Positions 1-9,430 of a stretch of DNA of 64,000 nt are shown in pieces; the stretch's first letter is position 1, and each line of letters begins with the position of its first letter. The notes beneath the pieces were generated by a model that searched no databases, had not been told where the DNA came from, and saw only the letters and a program-made list of their open reading frames with translations. Made by a program: the position numbers and the translations under genes. The DNA is from Pannonibacter sp. XCT-53 (GTDB taxonomy: Bacteria; Pseudomonadota; Alphaproteobacteria; Rhizobiales; Stappiaceae), in contig NZ_JAABLQ010000004.1 of NCBI RefSeq assembly GCF_009915765.1, positions 1-64,000 on the forward strand, read 5' to 3'.

Positions 1-9
1 TGTGAAAGA

Positions 10-24
10 GAACAAAAAGTGAAC
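10..24. promoter_or_regulatory. Putative LexA (SOS) box
   Basis: The sequence shows GAAC, seven bases, GAAC, which matches the direct-repeat SOS operator GTTC-N7-GTTC (reverse complement GAAC-N7-GAAC) known for LexA of alphaproteobacteria. Nothing on the plus strand starts close to it. It more likely controls a gene leaving the window to the left on the minus strand, for example an SOS mutagenesis gene, but that gene is not visible. Confidence 0.45.
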
Positions 25-210
25 ATAAAAGGGGCGAAGGGAGACAGGGGCCAGCGCGGAAACAAAGATCACCAAACAGGCAGCTCGCGAAAGGCGCCCT
101 GAAAGCCTGACCGTTCTGGCAGTACGTGACTAGCTATCTCAGGGTTGCATTACCCCCTCGAACACTATTCATATTGAGTGCTCAATGGGATCGTGAGGGA
201 CAGCACCCGA

Positions 211-2655
211 ATGGACAAGCGCTCTTTGACGGAACGCGATATCTGCACGAAATTCATTCTGCCAGCCGTCAAGCAGGCCGGCTGGGATATGATGCTGCAG
301 GTCCGGGAAGAGCTCTTCTTCACCAAGGGCCGCATCACGGTGCGTGGCAAGCTCGTCGCGCGCGGCAACGCCAAAAAGGCGGACGTCGTCCTCTACTACA
401 AGCCCAATATCCCGATTGCGCTCATTGAGGCGAAGGACAACAGTCACGCGGTGGGCGATGGCTTGCAGCAAGGACTGGACTATGCGGAGACGCTCGCCAT
501 TCCCTTCGTCTTTGCGTCAAACGGCGACGGCTTCGTATTCCATGACCGTACCGGCCTGCGGAATGTAAAGGAGGAAAACCTTCGCCTGGACCAGTTTCCG
601 TCTCCTGATGAACTTTGGAAGCTCTACAGCCGATGGAAGAAGCTGGATACCTCTGCAGAAGAGCTTGTGCTGCAGGACTATTACGACGACGGTACCGGCA
701 AGGCTCCGCGCTACTATCAAGTCAACGCGGTCAACGCTGCCATCGAGGCCATCGCCAAGGGACAGGATCGTGTCCTTCTAGTCATGGCAACCGGTACGGG
801 CAAGACCTACACCGCCTTCCAGATCATCTGGCGTTTATGGAAGGCCAAGCGCAAGAAGCGCATCCTGTTCCTGGCTGATCGCAACGTGCTGATCGACCAG
901 ACAATGGTCAACGACTTCCGCCCCTTCGGCGGCGCGATGGCCAAGCTGTCGACAAAGTCGAAGACGATTGAGCGTCCGGACGGAACCGAAGAGGCGCTGC
1001 CACTGGCGCTTGATCGCAGACGCCGCATCGACACGTCGTCTGAAATCTATCTTGGGCTCTATCAGGCCATCACCGGCCCGGAGGAACGGCAGAAGCTGTT
1101 CCGTGAATTCTCGCCGGATTTCTTCGATCTGATTGTCATCGACGAATGCCATCGCGGCAGCGCTGCGGAGGATTCCGCCTGGCGTGAAATTCTCGAGTAT
1201 TTCTCTGCTGCGACCCAAATCGGTCTGACGGCGACGCCGAAAGAGACTGAGTACGTGTCAAACACCGCCTATTTCGGCGAACCGGTTTTCACCTATTCGC
1301 TGAAGCAAGGCATCAGCGACGGGTTCCTTGCACCCTACAAGGTGATCAAGGTCCATATCGACCGTGATGTCGACGGCTACCGACCGGAAAAGGGCCAGCT
1401 GGACCGCAATGGCGAGGAGGTCGAGGACCGCATTTATAACGCCAAGGATTTCGACCGCACGCTGGTTCTGGATGATCGCACCAAGCTGGTCTCCGCCAGA
1501 GTGACCGAGTTTCTCAAGGACAGCGGGGACCGCTTCCAGAAGACCATCGTCTTCTGTGTTGACGAAGAACATGCGGCCCGCATGCGTCAGGCGCTGATCA
1601 ACGATAACAAGGACCTTTGCGACGAAAACGCCCGCTATGTCATGCGCATCACCGGAAGTGACACGCTCGGTCAGGCACAGATCGGCAATTTCATCGATCC
1701 GGAATCGCGCTACCCGGTGATCGTGACGACCTCTCGGCTGCTTTCTACCGGCGTAGATGCCCAGACCTGCCGCCTCATCGTGCTGGATCGCCCGGTCGGA
1801 TCGATGACGGAGTTCAAGCAGATCGTCGGACGCGGCACGCGGATCCACGAGGATACGCAGAAATACTATTTCACGCTGATGGATTTCCGGGGGGCGGCGA
1901 ACCACTTCGCCGATCCCGAATTCGATGGTGATCCGGTGCAGATTTATGTGGCGGGAGCTGGCAGTCCGATCACTCCGCCCGATGATGACAACACCGGTTT
2001 TGCACACCCAGACCAAGAAGGATACACCACCGCACCGCCAACCGCTCCTGGTGCAAACGCTACATTTCCTGCGGGCGGCACAAACGCCCAGAAAAAGGTG
2101 TATGTCGATGGCATCAGTGCAACGGTTGTCGCCGAGCGTGTCGAATACCTGGATGCCAATGGCAAGCTCGTCACCGAAAGCCTGCGCGATTTCACCAAGG
2201 CGGCACTGCTGCGCCATTTCGCCAGCCTCGACGATTTCCTGAAACGCTGGAAATCCGAGGGCCGCAAGGACGCGTTGGTGAAGGAACTCGCGGCTGAGGG
2301 CCTGCCGCTGGACATGATCGCCAAGGAGCTTGGCATCGACCTCGATCCCTTCGATCTCGTCTGCCACATTGCCTTTGATCGAAAGCCGTTGACCCGGCGG
2401 GAGCGCGCCGACAACGTGAAGAAGCGCGATGTCTTTGCCCGCTATGAGGGCAAGGCGCGAGCCGTGCTGGATGTGCTCTTGTCCAAATATGCCGATGAAG
2501 GCGTCTTGAACCTCGACGATACGAATGTGCTCAAGATACCGCCGGCCAACACGCTCGGCACCGCTGTCGAGCTTGTCCGCGCCTTTGGCGGCAAGGCCGC
2601 ATTTGAACAGGCGGTCCATGCGATGCAGAACGCAATTTACGAGGATGCCTCCTGA
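211..2655 (+). CDS. hsdR: Type I restriction enzyme, R subunit (EcoEI-like)
   Basis: This is the motor and nuclease subunit of a type I restriction-modification complex (HsdR2M2S), which translocates and cuts unmodified DNA in the cytoplasm. The N-terminal nuclease signature is D58 with E73-A-K75. The helicase part has Walker A ATGTGKT at about 193-199, the DECH box at 311-314, LTATP after it, and motif VI (IVGRGTR) at about 538-544. The C-terminal ~200 residues resemble the EcoEI_R_C domain. The open frame begins with GTG at 178, but ATG 211 is preferred because it has a gaggga ribosome-binding site 11 bases upstream and gives the family-typical beginning MDKRSLTERDICTKF. The protein is 814 residues and looks intact. 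hsdM follows after about 50 bases. Confidence 0.93.
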   Translation: MDKRSLTERDICTKFILPAVKQAGWDMMLQVREELFFTKGRITVRGKLVARGNAKKADVVLYYKPNIPIALIEAKDNSHAVGDGLQQGLDYAETLAIPFVFASNGDGFVFHDRTGLRNVKEENLRLDQFPSPDELWKLYSRWKKLDTSAEELVLQDYYDDGTGKAPRYYQVNAVNAAIEAIAKGQDRVLLVMATGTGKTYTAFQIIWRLWKAKRKKRILFLADRNVLIDQTMVNDFRPFGGAMAKLSTKSKTIERPDGTEEALPLALDRRRRIDTSSEIYLGLYQAITGPEERQKLFREFSPDFFDLIVIDECHRGSAAEDSAWREILEYFSAATQIGLTATPKETEYVSNTAYFGEPVFTYSLKQGISDGFLAPYKVIKVHIDRDVDGYRPEKGQLDRNGEEVEDRIYNAKDFDRTLVLDDRTKLVSARVTEFLKDSGDRFQKTIVFCVDEEHAARMRQALINDNKDLCDENARYVMRITGSDTLGQAQIGNFIDPESRYPVIVTTSRLLSTGVDAQTCRLIVLDRPVGSMTEFKQIVGRGTRIHEDTQKYYFTLMDFRGAANHFADPEFDGDPVQIYVAGAGSPITPPDDDNTGFAHPDQEGYTTAPPTAPGANATFPAGGTNAQKKVYVDGISATVVAERVEYLDANGKLVTESLRDFTKAALLRHFASLDDFLKRWKSEGRKDALVKELAAEGLPLDMIAKELGIDLDPFDLVCHIAFDRKPLTRRERADNVKKRDVFARYEGKARAVLDVLLSKYADEGVLNLDDTNVLKIPPANTLGTAVELVRAFGGKAAFEQAVHAMQNAIYEDAS

Positions 2656-2707
2656 GGCTACACCCTCCGACGTGCCCATGCCGCCAACAGCAGAATGAAG
2701 CAGCCCC

Positions 2708-4162
2708 ATGTCCGTCCGTAACACCGTCAAATCCATCCAGGATATCATGCGCCAGGATGCCGGCGTTGATGGCGATGCGCAGCGCATCAGCCAGCTCTGC
2801 TGGATGTTTTTCCTGAAGATCATGGACGATCAGGACCAGGAACTGGAGTTGACGCAGGCCGACTACGTCTCGCCGATCCCGGAGAAGTTCCGGTGGCGCA
2901 ACTGGGCGGCAGACCGGGAAGGCATCACCGGAGAGGCGCTGCTGGATTTCGTCAACAACCAGCTTTTTCCGGCCTTGAAAGGCCTGCCGATCTCGGCGCA
3001 GGCGGGCGACCGCCGCCGCGTGGTGCGCGAACTGTTCGAGGACGCCTACAACTACATGAAATCCGGCCAGCTGATCCGTCAGGTGGTCAACAAGATCAGC
3101 GATGTCGATTTCAACAGCCTGACGGAGCGCCAGCATTTCGGCGAAATCTACGAACAGATTTTGAACGACCTGCAATCGGCCGGCAATGCGGGCGAATATT
3201 ACACCCCGCGCGCGCTGACATCCTTCATGGTGGAGCGCATCGACCCGAAACCCGGCGAAACCCTGTTCGACCCCGCCTGCGGCACCGGTGGCTTCCTGAC
3301 CTGCGCCATCCGCCACATGGAGAAGACCCATGTGCGCACGCCCGAGAACCGCGAGAAGATGCAGGCCGGCCTGCGCGCCGTGGAAAAGAAGCCGCTGCCG
3401 CATATGCTCTGCGTCACCAACATGCTGCTGCACGGCATCGAGGACCCGAGCTTCGTGCGTCACGACAACACGCTGGCCCGCCCGCTGATCTCCTGGGGGC
3501 GGGATGAGCGCGTCGATATCGTGCTCACCAACCCGCCCTTTGGCGGACGCGAGGAAGATGGCATCGAAAACAACTTCCCGACCTTCCGCACCAAGGAAAC
3601 CGCAGACCTGTTTCTGGCGCTAATCGTGCGCCTCTTGAAGGATGGCGGCCGCGCCGCAGTCGTCCTTCCGGATGGCTCGCTGTTCGGCGAGGGCATCAAG
3701 ACGCGGCTGAAGGAGCATCTCCTGGAGGAGTGCAATCTCCACACCATCGTCCGCCTGCCCAATTCCGTCTTCAAACCCTATGCCTCGATCGGCACCAACC
3801 TGCTGTTCTTCGAAAAGGGCACGCCGACCAAGGACATCTGGTATTGGGAACACCGCGTGCCGGAGGGCCAGAAGGCCTATTCCATGACCAAGCCGATCCG
3901 GCAGGAGCACCTGCAGGATTGCGTCGACTGGTGGGGCGGCAAGGAGCGCAAGGGCCGTGAGGAAGGCCCACAGGCCTGGCGTGTGACCCTCGAAGAGGTG
4001 AAGGGGCGCGGCTACAATCTCGATTTCAAGAACCCGCACACAGTGGCCGATGACCATGGCGACCCGGAGACCCTGCTGGAAGAGCTGATGGCGGCCGAGA
4101 CCAGCGCGGCCCGCCTGCGCGACCAGCTGAAGAGCATTCTGGCCGAGGCGCTGGCCCGATGA
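2708..4162 (+). CDS. hsdM: Type I DNA methyltransferase, M subunit
   Basis: This adenine-N6 methyltransferase subunit modifies host DNA with HsdS and is required for restriction with HsdR. It has an N-terminal HsdM_N helical domain (about residues 5-130) and an N6_Mtase domain. The SAM-binding motif I DPACGTGGF is at about 188-196 and the catalytic NPPF at 275-278, preceded by VLT. At 484 residues it is the usual length. The last four bases ATGA are shared with the start of hsdS, so M and S are translationally coupled. Confidence 0.95.
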   Translation: MSVRNTVKSIQDIMRQDAGVDGDAQRISQLCWMFFLKIMDDQDQELELTQADYVSPIPEKFRWRNWAADREGITGEALLDFVNNQLFPALKGLPISAQAGDRRRVVRELFEDAYNYMKSGQLIRQVVNKISDVDFNSLTERQHFGEIYEQILNDLQSAGNAGEYYTPRALTSFMVERIDPKPGETLFDPACGTGGFLTCAIRHMEKTHVRTPENREKMQAGLRAVEKKPLPHMLCVTNMLLHGIEDPSFVRHDNTLARPLISWGRDERVDIVLTNPPFGGREEDGIENNFPTFRTKETADLFLALIVRLLKDGGRAAVVLPDGSLFGEGIKTRLKEHLLEECNLHTIVRLPNSVFKPYASIGTNLLFFEKGTPTKDIWYWEHRVPEGQKAYSMTKPIRQEHLQDCVDWWGGKERKGREEGPQAWRVTLEEVKGRGYNLDFKNPHTVADDHGDPETLLEELMAAETSAARLRDQLKSILAEALAR

Positions 4163-5835
4163 ACGCCGAGCGCCTGTTGCAGCATTATGAACAGATTGCC
4201 GATGCCCCGGATGCGATTGCCCGGCTGCGACGGTTCATTCTCGATCTGGCGGTGCGAGGCAAGCTCGTGCCGCAGGACCCGTCGGATGAACCGGCGTCGG
4301 AGTTGTTGAAGAGGATCATGGTCGAGAAAGAGCGCTTGGCCAAAGCTGGTGAGATACGAAAGCCGAAAGCTCTTGAGCCGGTCGATAGACCACCGTTTGA
4401 GCTACCTCATTCTTGGAACTGGGTTCGCATTCGGCAGGTAACAAGCGATCGTGGACAAGAAGTGCCAACCGACGCTTTCACTTACATCGATGTCGGCGCG
4501 ATCAATAAAGAAGAAGGTGTTGTTGGCGAGCCAAGTATCCTCAACGCAAATGATGCCCCTAGCCGAGCGCGTAAGGTGGTCAGGCGGGGAGACGTAATCT
4601 ATTCCTGTGTTCGCCCTTACCTTTTGAATATTGCGGTGATCGATACGGACTTCGTGCCGAAGCCGATTGCAAGCACGGCATTTGCAGTGTTGAACGGGCA
4701 CGGATATGTCGTGCCGCGCTACATTTGGACGGTCCTTAGAAGCCCGTTTATGGTGGAATGCGTCGAAGAGACTCAGCGTGGGCTCGCGTATCCAGCCATT
4801 AACGACGCTGATTTTGCCGTTTTGCCTTTCCCTCTCCCACCCCTCGCCGAACAACACCGCATCGTCGCCAAAGTCGATGAACTGATGGCGCTGTGCGACA
4901 AACTGGAAGGGGCGCGAACGGAGCGGGAAACGAAGCGAGACCGGCTGGCGGCGGCAAGCCTTGCCCGGCTCAACACCCCCGACCCGGAAACCTTCCGCGA
5001 TGACGCCCGCTTCGCGCTCGATGCCCTGCCGGCACTCACCGCCCGCCCGGACCAGATCAAGCAGTTGCGCCAGACCATCCTCAACCTCGCCGTCCGCGGC
5101 AAGCTCGTGCCGCAGGACCCGGCGGATGAGAAAAGCAATCTGCGTCCGCCTTCCGATAGCGACCAGCATGAGGCGATCCCCCTAGACTGGTCCTATGCCC
5201 GACTGAAGAATCTGCTGTCGGAGGATACGAGGAATGGTTACTCCCGCAAGCCAGATGACGCTCTCGATGGCCACCCAATACTCCGAATAAGCGCGGGTAC
5301 CATTAGGCAGGATGGAGTGCTGGCTGAAGAGGAGCACAAACTCATCAGCGGAATCGATTCAAAAGCGCTCCTCCAATACGGCCTGCAGCCCGGTGATTTG
5401 TTGGCCTGCCGCTTCAACGGCAACAAGGCCTATGTGGGGAGGATGACGATCTTCCGTGACTACCTCGGCCTAAAGCCGATCTATCCCGACAAGCTAATTA
5501 GGATACGTACCGACCGCAGCGTAGCTATTCCAGAGTACCTAAGATTAGCATCAGAGAGTGATCTGGTGCGAGCGGAAATCGAGAGCATTTGCGCTACGAC
5601 CGTGGGGAATTGGGGCGTAAGTGCTTCAAATTTGAAAGAGGTGCGCTTCCCCTTGCCACCGCTCGCCGAGCAACGCCGCATCGTCGCCAAGGTCGACGAA
5701 CTCATGGCGCTCTGCGATCAGCTGGAAACCAGCCTGACCAGCGCCGATGAGACGCGGAAGAAACTGCTCGACGCGCTGCTGGCCGAGGCGCTGGCACCGG
5801 TGGATGCGGACGCGCTGCAGGAGGCTGCGCAGTGA
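4159..5835 (+). CDS. hsdS: Type I restriction-modification specificity subunit
   Basis: HsdS selects the bipartite DNA target of the complex. The 558-residue protein has two target-recognition domains, each ended by a conserved coiled-coil segment. The string LPPLAEQ-RIVAKVDELMALCD occurs twice, near residues 228-255 and 497-520. The entry segment LAVRGKLVPQDP also occurs twice, near 31 and 311. The conserved repeats are nearly identical at DNA level while the recognition domains between them differ, as expected for domain shuffling. By eye the recognition segments (about 4420-4800 and 5200-5640) are less GC-rich than the repeats. The start overlaps hsdM by ATGA. Confidence 0.94.
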   Translation: MNAERLLQHYEQIADAPDAIARLRRFILDLAVRGKLVPQDPSDEPASELLKRIMVEKERLAKAGEIRKPKALEPVDRPPFELPHSWNWVRIRQVTSDRGQEVPTDAFTYIDVGAINKEEGVVGEPSILNANDAPSRARKVVRRGDVIYSCVRPYLLNIAVIDTDFVPKPIASTAFAVLNGHGYVVPRYIWTVLRSPFMVECVEETQRGLAYPAINDADFAVLPFPLPPLAEQHRIVAKVDELMALCDKLEGARTERETKRDRLAAASLARLNTPDPETFRDDARFALDALPALTARPDQIKQLRQTILNLAVRGKLVPQDPADEKSNLRPPSDSDQHEAIPLDWSYARLKNLLSEDTRNGYSRKPDDALDGHPILRISAGTIRQDGVLAEEEHKLISGIDSKALLQYGLQPGDLLACRFNGNKAYVGRMTIFRDYLGLKPIYPDKLIRIRTDRSVAIPEYLRLASESDLVRAEIESICATTVGNWGVSASNLKEVRFPLPPLAEQRRIVAKVDELMALCDQLETSLTSADETRKKLLDALLAEALAPVDADALQEAAQ

Positions 5836-5978
5836 GTGACCTTCCATATATCCCCCGGACCATTCACCTGCGCGCCTTCCATGGCTTCAGCCAGGACGAA
5901 GAGGACTGTCTCGGCTCCACGGGCGAGGTATCTCGCCACAGGATGATGGCTTTGGTTGGGGACGTTGTTTTTCTATAA
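5832..5978 (+). CDS. Short orphan frame overlapping hsdS, possible truncated gene
   Basis: A GTG at 5832 overlaps the hsdS stop (GTGA) and opens a 48-codon frame beginning MSDLPYIPRTIHLRAF and ending at TAA 5976-5978. The coupling to hsdS and the protein-like start suggest it was once the 5' end of a further gene in the operon, cut off where the decayed nitrogen locus begins. I do not recognise the product. It could also be chance translation. Confidence 0.35.
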   Translation: MSDLPYIPRTIHLRAFHGFSQDEEDCLGSTGEVSRHRMMALVGDVVFL

Positions 5979-6004
5979 TCCCCGGAGCGCGCGCCGCCCA
6001 ACCC

Positions 6005-6801
6005 TCAAACCCGGACGGCCATGCGATAGGCGCGCAGTTCCTCCGGATGGTGGCGGACATAGCGGAGGACATGGCGGCGCTTTTCCGGGCCGCGGACACC
6101 TGTGATGCCGCTGATCGTGCCGCAGTCTTCAAACACGTCCGGCAACGCTTCGGCACACCGGGACAATACCAGCCGCCAAAGACGCTTGAGCGTATGCGGC
6201 GACAGCGACAGCTCGGCTGCGATCTCGCCATCCGAAAGTCCGTCCAGCGCCAGCTCCAGCACACGCCGCTCCGAGGCAGAAAAGCCGATCAGCGGTGGCA
6301 GGAACTGGAACAGCACTGCAGCCGGGGAATGCGGAAAAAGCGGGGATGTATCTGACCGCTCCATCAGCGTTGCCACGCGCGCTCCGTCCGCCGTCGCGAA
6401 GCTGCCAATGCTGCGCATGCCCGAGCGCACAAACATTTCTGCGACCCGGGCAGGGTCCTCACGCATCAGCCGCTTCAGGAAGTAGCCGCGATGGCAGGAC
6501 ACAAAATGCTCGATCGCCCGCGTCAGCAGCGGCGGAACCAGCGGTGAACCCGGTGCAAAGGCACAGGCAAACCCAAGAACAAAAAGATTGAGACCGCCGC
6601 CGGCATTGGCGCGTCCGATGGCCGATGGCGCCAGAAGGACGGATGATCCGGCGGCCTCCAGATCGAGAAGCTGTGCCGCGAAATGCGGCGAGGGGCCTCC
6701 GCCCAGGCAGCAGCTTCAGCCTCGCCGATGAAGGCCGAAACACCCGCAGCGCCCGGTGCCCAACCGCCACCGGGCTGATGCAGTTCGATGCAGCACGCCA
6801 T
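6005..6801 (-). pseudogene. LuxR-type regulator, frameshifted
   Basis: The downstream half (stop at 6005) encodes a C-terminal LuxR helix-turn-helix: ASERRVLELALDGLSDGEIA followed by AELSLSPHTLKRLWR. Its frame has no start until GTG 6502, yet it stays open and protein-like up to about 6700 (LLDLEAAGSSVLLAPSAIG). The matching N-terminal part starting MACCIELHQPGGGW at 6801 lies in another frame, which stays meaningful until about 6680. Joining the two needs one lost base (or two gained) between about 6674 and 6697. The reconstructed protein would be about 265 residues with an unidentified N-terminal domain. It sits next to nirB and nasA remnants, so it may have been part of the same decayed unit. 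A sequencing error is the alternative explanation. Confidence 0.65.
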
Positions 6802-6837
6802 GATCTTCCCGGCCTTGATCAGCCCGGCGAAGACACC

Positions 6838-7424
6838 CGGATTGCGCAAGGCATGGCTGCCAAGCGCCTGATCCTGAGGGACAACCGGATCATCGGCTAG
6901 GTCCCGTTCGGTGACACCGGCGATGCGGCCTGGTTCACGGACCTGAAGAAGAAGGCGACGGATGTTGCGGACCTGCGCGACACCCTGATCTTCGGCCAGG
7001 CCTATCAGGGGGGGGCGCGCTGGACCCTACGGCGGCCGTTGCAGCGTTGGCGGATGATGCGGAAATCTGCGGCTGCAACGGCGTGTGCAAGGGAACCATC
7101 GTCTCGACCATCACCGCCAGGGGGCTGACCACGCTGGAGGACGTCAGGGCGCATACCAAGGCCTCGGCCTCCTGCGGCAGCTGCACGGGCCTTGTCAAGA
7201 AGGTGATGCAGCTGACCCTCGGCGACCGGTTCCAGGCGCAGGCCGTGAAGCCGATGTGCGGCTGCACCACGCACAGCCATGATGATGTCCGGCGGCTGAT
7301 CAAGGCCAGGCAGCTGAAATCGATCCCCGCCGTCATGCAGGAGCTTGGCTGGTCCTCCTCCGGCGGCTGCGCCAAGTGCCGGCCGGCGCTGAACTACTAT
7401 CTCGTGGCCGACTGGCCGGGCGGC
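6838..7424 (+). pseudogene. nirB: Internal fragment of assimilatory nitrite reductase large subunit
   Basis: Only a middle piece of NirB survives. The sequence AAKRLILRDNRIIG is followed by an in-frame TAG at 6898-6900, after which the frame continues with FGDT and LRDTLIFGQAY. At an eight-G run (7008-7015) one base is missing relative to the next segment, DDAEICGCNGVCKGTI, which is the BFD-type [2Fe-2S] domain of NirB with its second cysteine pair CGSC. It continues into KPMCGCTTHSHDDVR and CAKCRPALNYYL, the entry to the sirohaem-reductase part, and then stops at a join to nasA. The N-terminal FAD/NAD region and the sirohaem/4Fe-4S C-terminus are absent, so this cannot reduce nitrite. Confidence 0.85.
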
Positions 7425-9430
7425 TCGATGAGGCCTATCTGGCCCGGCACACCAACGGGGCGGAGGCAGCGCTTGCGGCGGCGTCGGCCTGCGACATCGC
7501 CACCGTCGCCGCTGCCGCCGGTCTTGCCGCCGCCGATGTCGGCCGCTTCTATGAGCTGTTTGCCCGCACGGAAAAGGTCGTGACCGTCTACAGCCAGGGC
7601 GTCAACCAGTCTGTCTGCGGCACGGACAAGGTCAATGCCATCCTGAATGTCCATCTGGCCACGGGCCGGATCGGGCGACCGGGCATGGGGCCGTTTTCCG
7701 TCACCGGCCAGCCCAATGCGATGGGCGGGCGCGAGGTGGGCGGCATGGCCAACATGCTGGCCGCCCATATGGATCTCGACAACCCGGCGCATCGGGACAT
7801 CGTGCAGGCCGTCTGGGCGGCACCGCGCCTTGCGGCCAGGCCGGGCCTGAAGGCGGTCGACCTGTTCGAGGCCATTCATGCCGGCCGGATCAAGGCCGTC
7901 TGGATCATGGGCACCAACCCGGTCGACAGCCTGCCGAATGCCGACAGGGTGGCGGAGGCGCTCAGCCGCTGTCCCTTCGTTGTCGTGTCCGATGTCATCC
8001 GTGCCACCGACACCGCCCGTCATGCCCATGTGCTGCTGCCGGCGGCGGCCTGGGGCGAGAAGGAGGGCACGGTGACCAATTCCGAACGGCGCATTTCGCG
8101 CCAGCGTGCCTTCCTGCCGCTGCCGGGCGAGGCACGGCCTGACTGGGCAATCCTGTCCGCGGTCGCGCGGCGCATGGGGCACGCCGCGGGCTTTGCCTAT
8201 GACGGCCCGGCGGCGATCTTTTCGGAGCACGCGCGGCTGTCCGGCACCGGCAACCATGGCAGCCGGGATTTCGACATCAGCGCCCATGCCGGCATTTCGG
8301 CCGAGGCCTATGATGCCCTTGCCCCTTTCCTCTGGCCGCAACCTGCGGAGACAACCAGCCTGCCAGCGCAGGGCGGGCGCCTGTTCGCCAACGGCGGCTT
8401 CTTCACGTCCGATGGCCGGGCGCGGCTTGTGGCCGTGACGCCGCCAGTCCCGGCGGTGGTCGGTGCGGGCAGCCTTGTCCTCAACACCGGCCGTATCCGC
8501 GACCAGTGGCACACCATGACCCGGACGGGCCGCACCGGGCGGCTGTTTGCGCATATCGCCGAGCCGTTTGCCGAGATCCATCCCGATGATGCGCAGGCGC
8601 GGGGAATCGCGGCGGCGGATCTCGTGGTGCTGGACAACGCACAGGGCGAGGCTGTCCTGCGCGCGGTCGTGACCGACCGGGTGCGCCCCGGCGAGGTGTT
8701 TGCGCCGATGCACTGGACTGGCCAGTTTTCCGCAAGGTCGCGCATCGACGTGCTCGTGTCGGCGGCCACCGATCCGCAGTCCGGTCAGCCGGGCCTGAAG
8801 CGCAGCATCGTCGGCCTGCGCCGTCTGGAGGCACGCTGGTATGGCTTTGCGGTTCTCGCCGGGGTGCCCGCTCACCTGCCATTTGCCTATTGGGCCGTTG
8901 CTCCCCTCGGAACCGGCCGCCGCGTCGATGGCCAGCGGCTGGAGTTCGCTGCGCTCGAGGACGCGGAACCCGAGGCGCTGGCCGCCGAGGTGCTGCAGCG
9001 CTGTGGCCATGGGACCGAGAGCCTGTCGTTCCAGTCGCGCGGCGATGGTCTTTACCGGGCGATGGCCTTCCTGGACGGGCGGCTCGTCGGCGCGGTGTTC
9101 CTGGCGCGCCAGCCGGTTGCCGTGTCGCGCAGCTGGGCCAGCGGCCTCATGGGCCTGGCCGTGCCGATGCCGGCCACCCGCTGGAACCTGCTGGCCGGAC
9201 GGCCGGCGGCTGACCAGCCGGACAAGGGCGCCATTGTCTGCTCGTGCTTTCAGGTCGGGGCCAACGAGATCGGCGCTGCAGCCGTGGCCGGGGTCACGAC
9301 CGTCGCCGGGATCGGTGCGCGCCTCGGTGCGGGCAGCAACTGCGGCTCGTGTCGCTCCGAAATCGCCCGGCTGATTGCCAATGTGATGGAACTGCAGGAG
9401 GAGGCCTCGCATGTTGCCCGTTCAGCCTGA
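7418..9430 (+). pseudogene. nasA: Assimilatory nitrate reductase, N-terminally deleted
   Basis: From about RLDEAYLARHTNG (7421 on) the frame matches NasA/NarB-type nitrate reductases. It has molybdopterin-domain segments (QGVNQSVCGTDKVNAILN, IMGTNPVDSLP, RATDTARHAHVLLPAAAW), the C-terminal dinucleotide-binding domain, and a C-terminal BFD [2Fe-2S] domain (IVCSCFQVG and CGSCRSEIA). The first ~220 residues with the [4Fe-4S] cysteines are missing. The frame runs upstream to a GTG at 7376, but those codons are nirB DNA in the wrong frame. A deletion removed the nirB 3' end, any nirD, and the nasA 5' end. The remaining 670 codons have no stop, which points to a fairly recent event. The 3' end overlaps cysG by 20 bases. 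Confidence 0.88.

Noticed and set aside
1258..2823. 521-codon minus-strand frame opposite hsdR
   Set aside because: It is an antisense shadow of hsdR with no family motif and no start signal.
1..5978. Prophage or integrative element carrying the restriction operon
   Set aside because: No integrase, tRNA gene or attachment repeat was found in the visible flanks.
6459..6849. Independent genes in the two minus-strand frames here
   Set aside because: They read as parts of one regulator protein broken by a frameshift, not as separate products.
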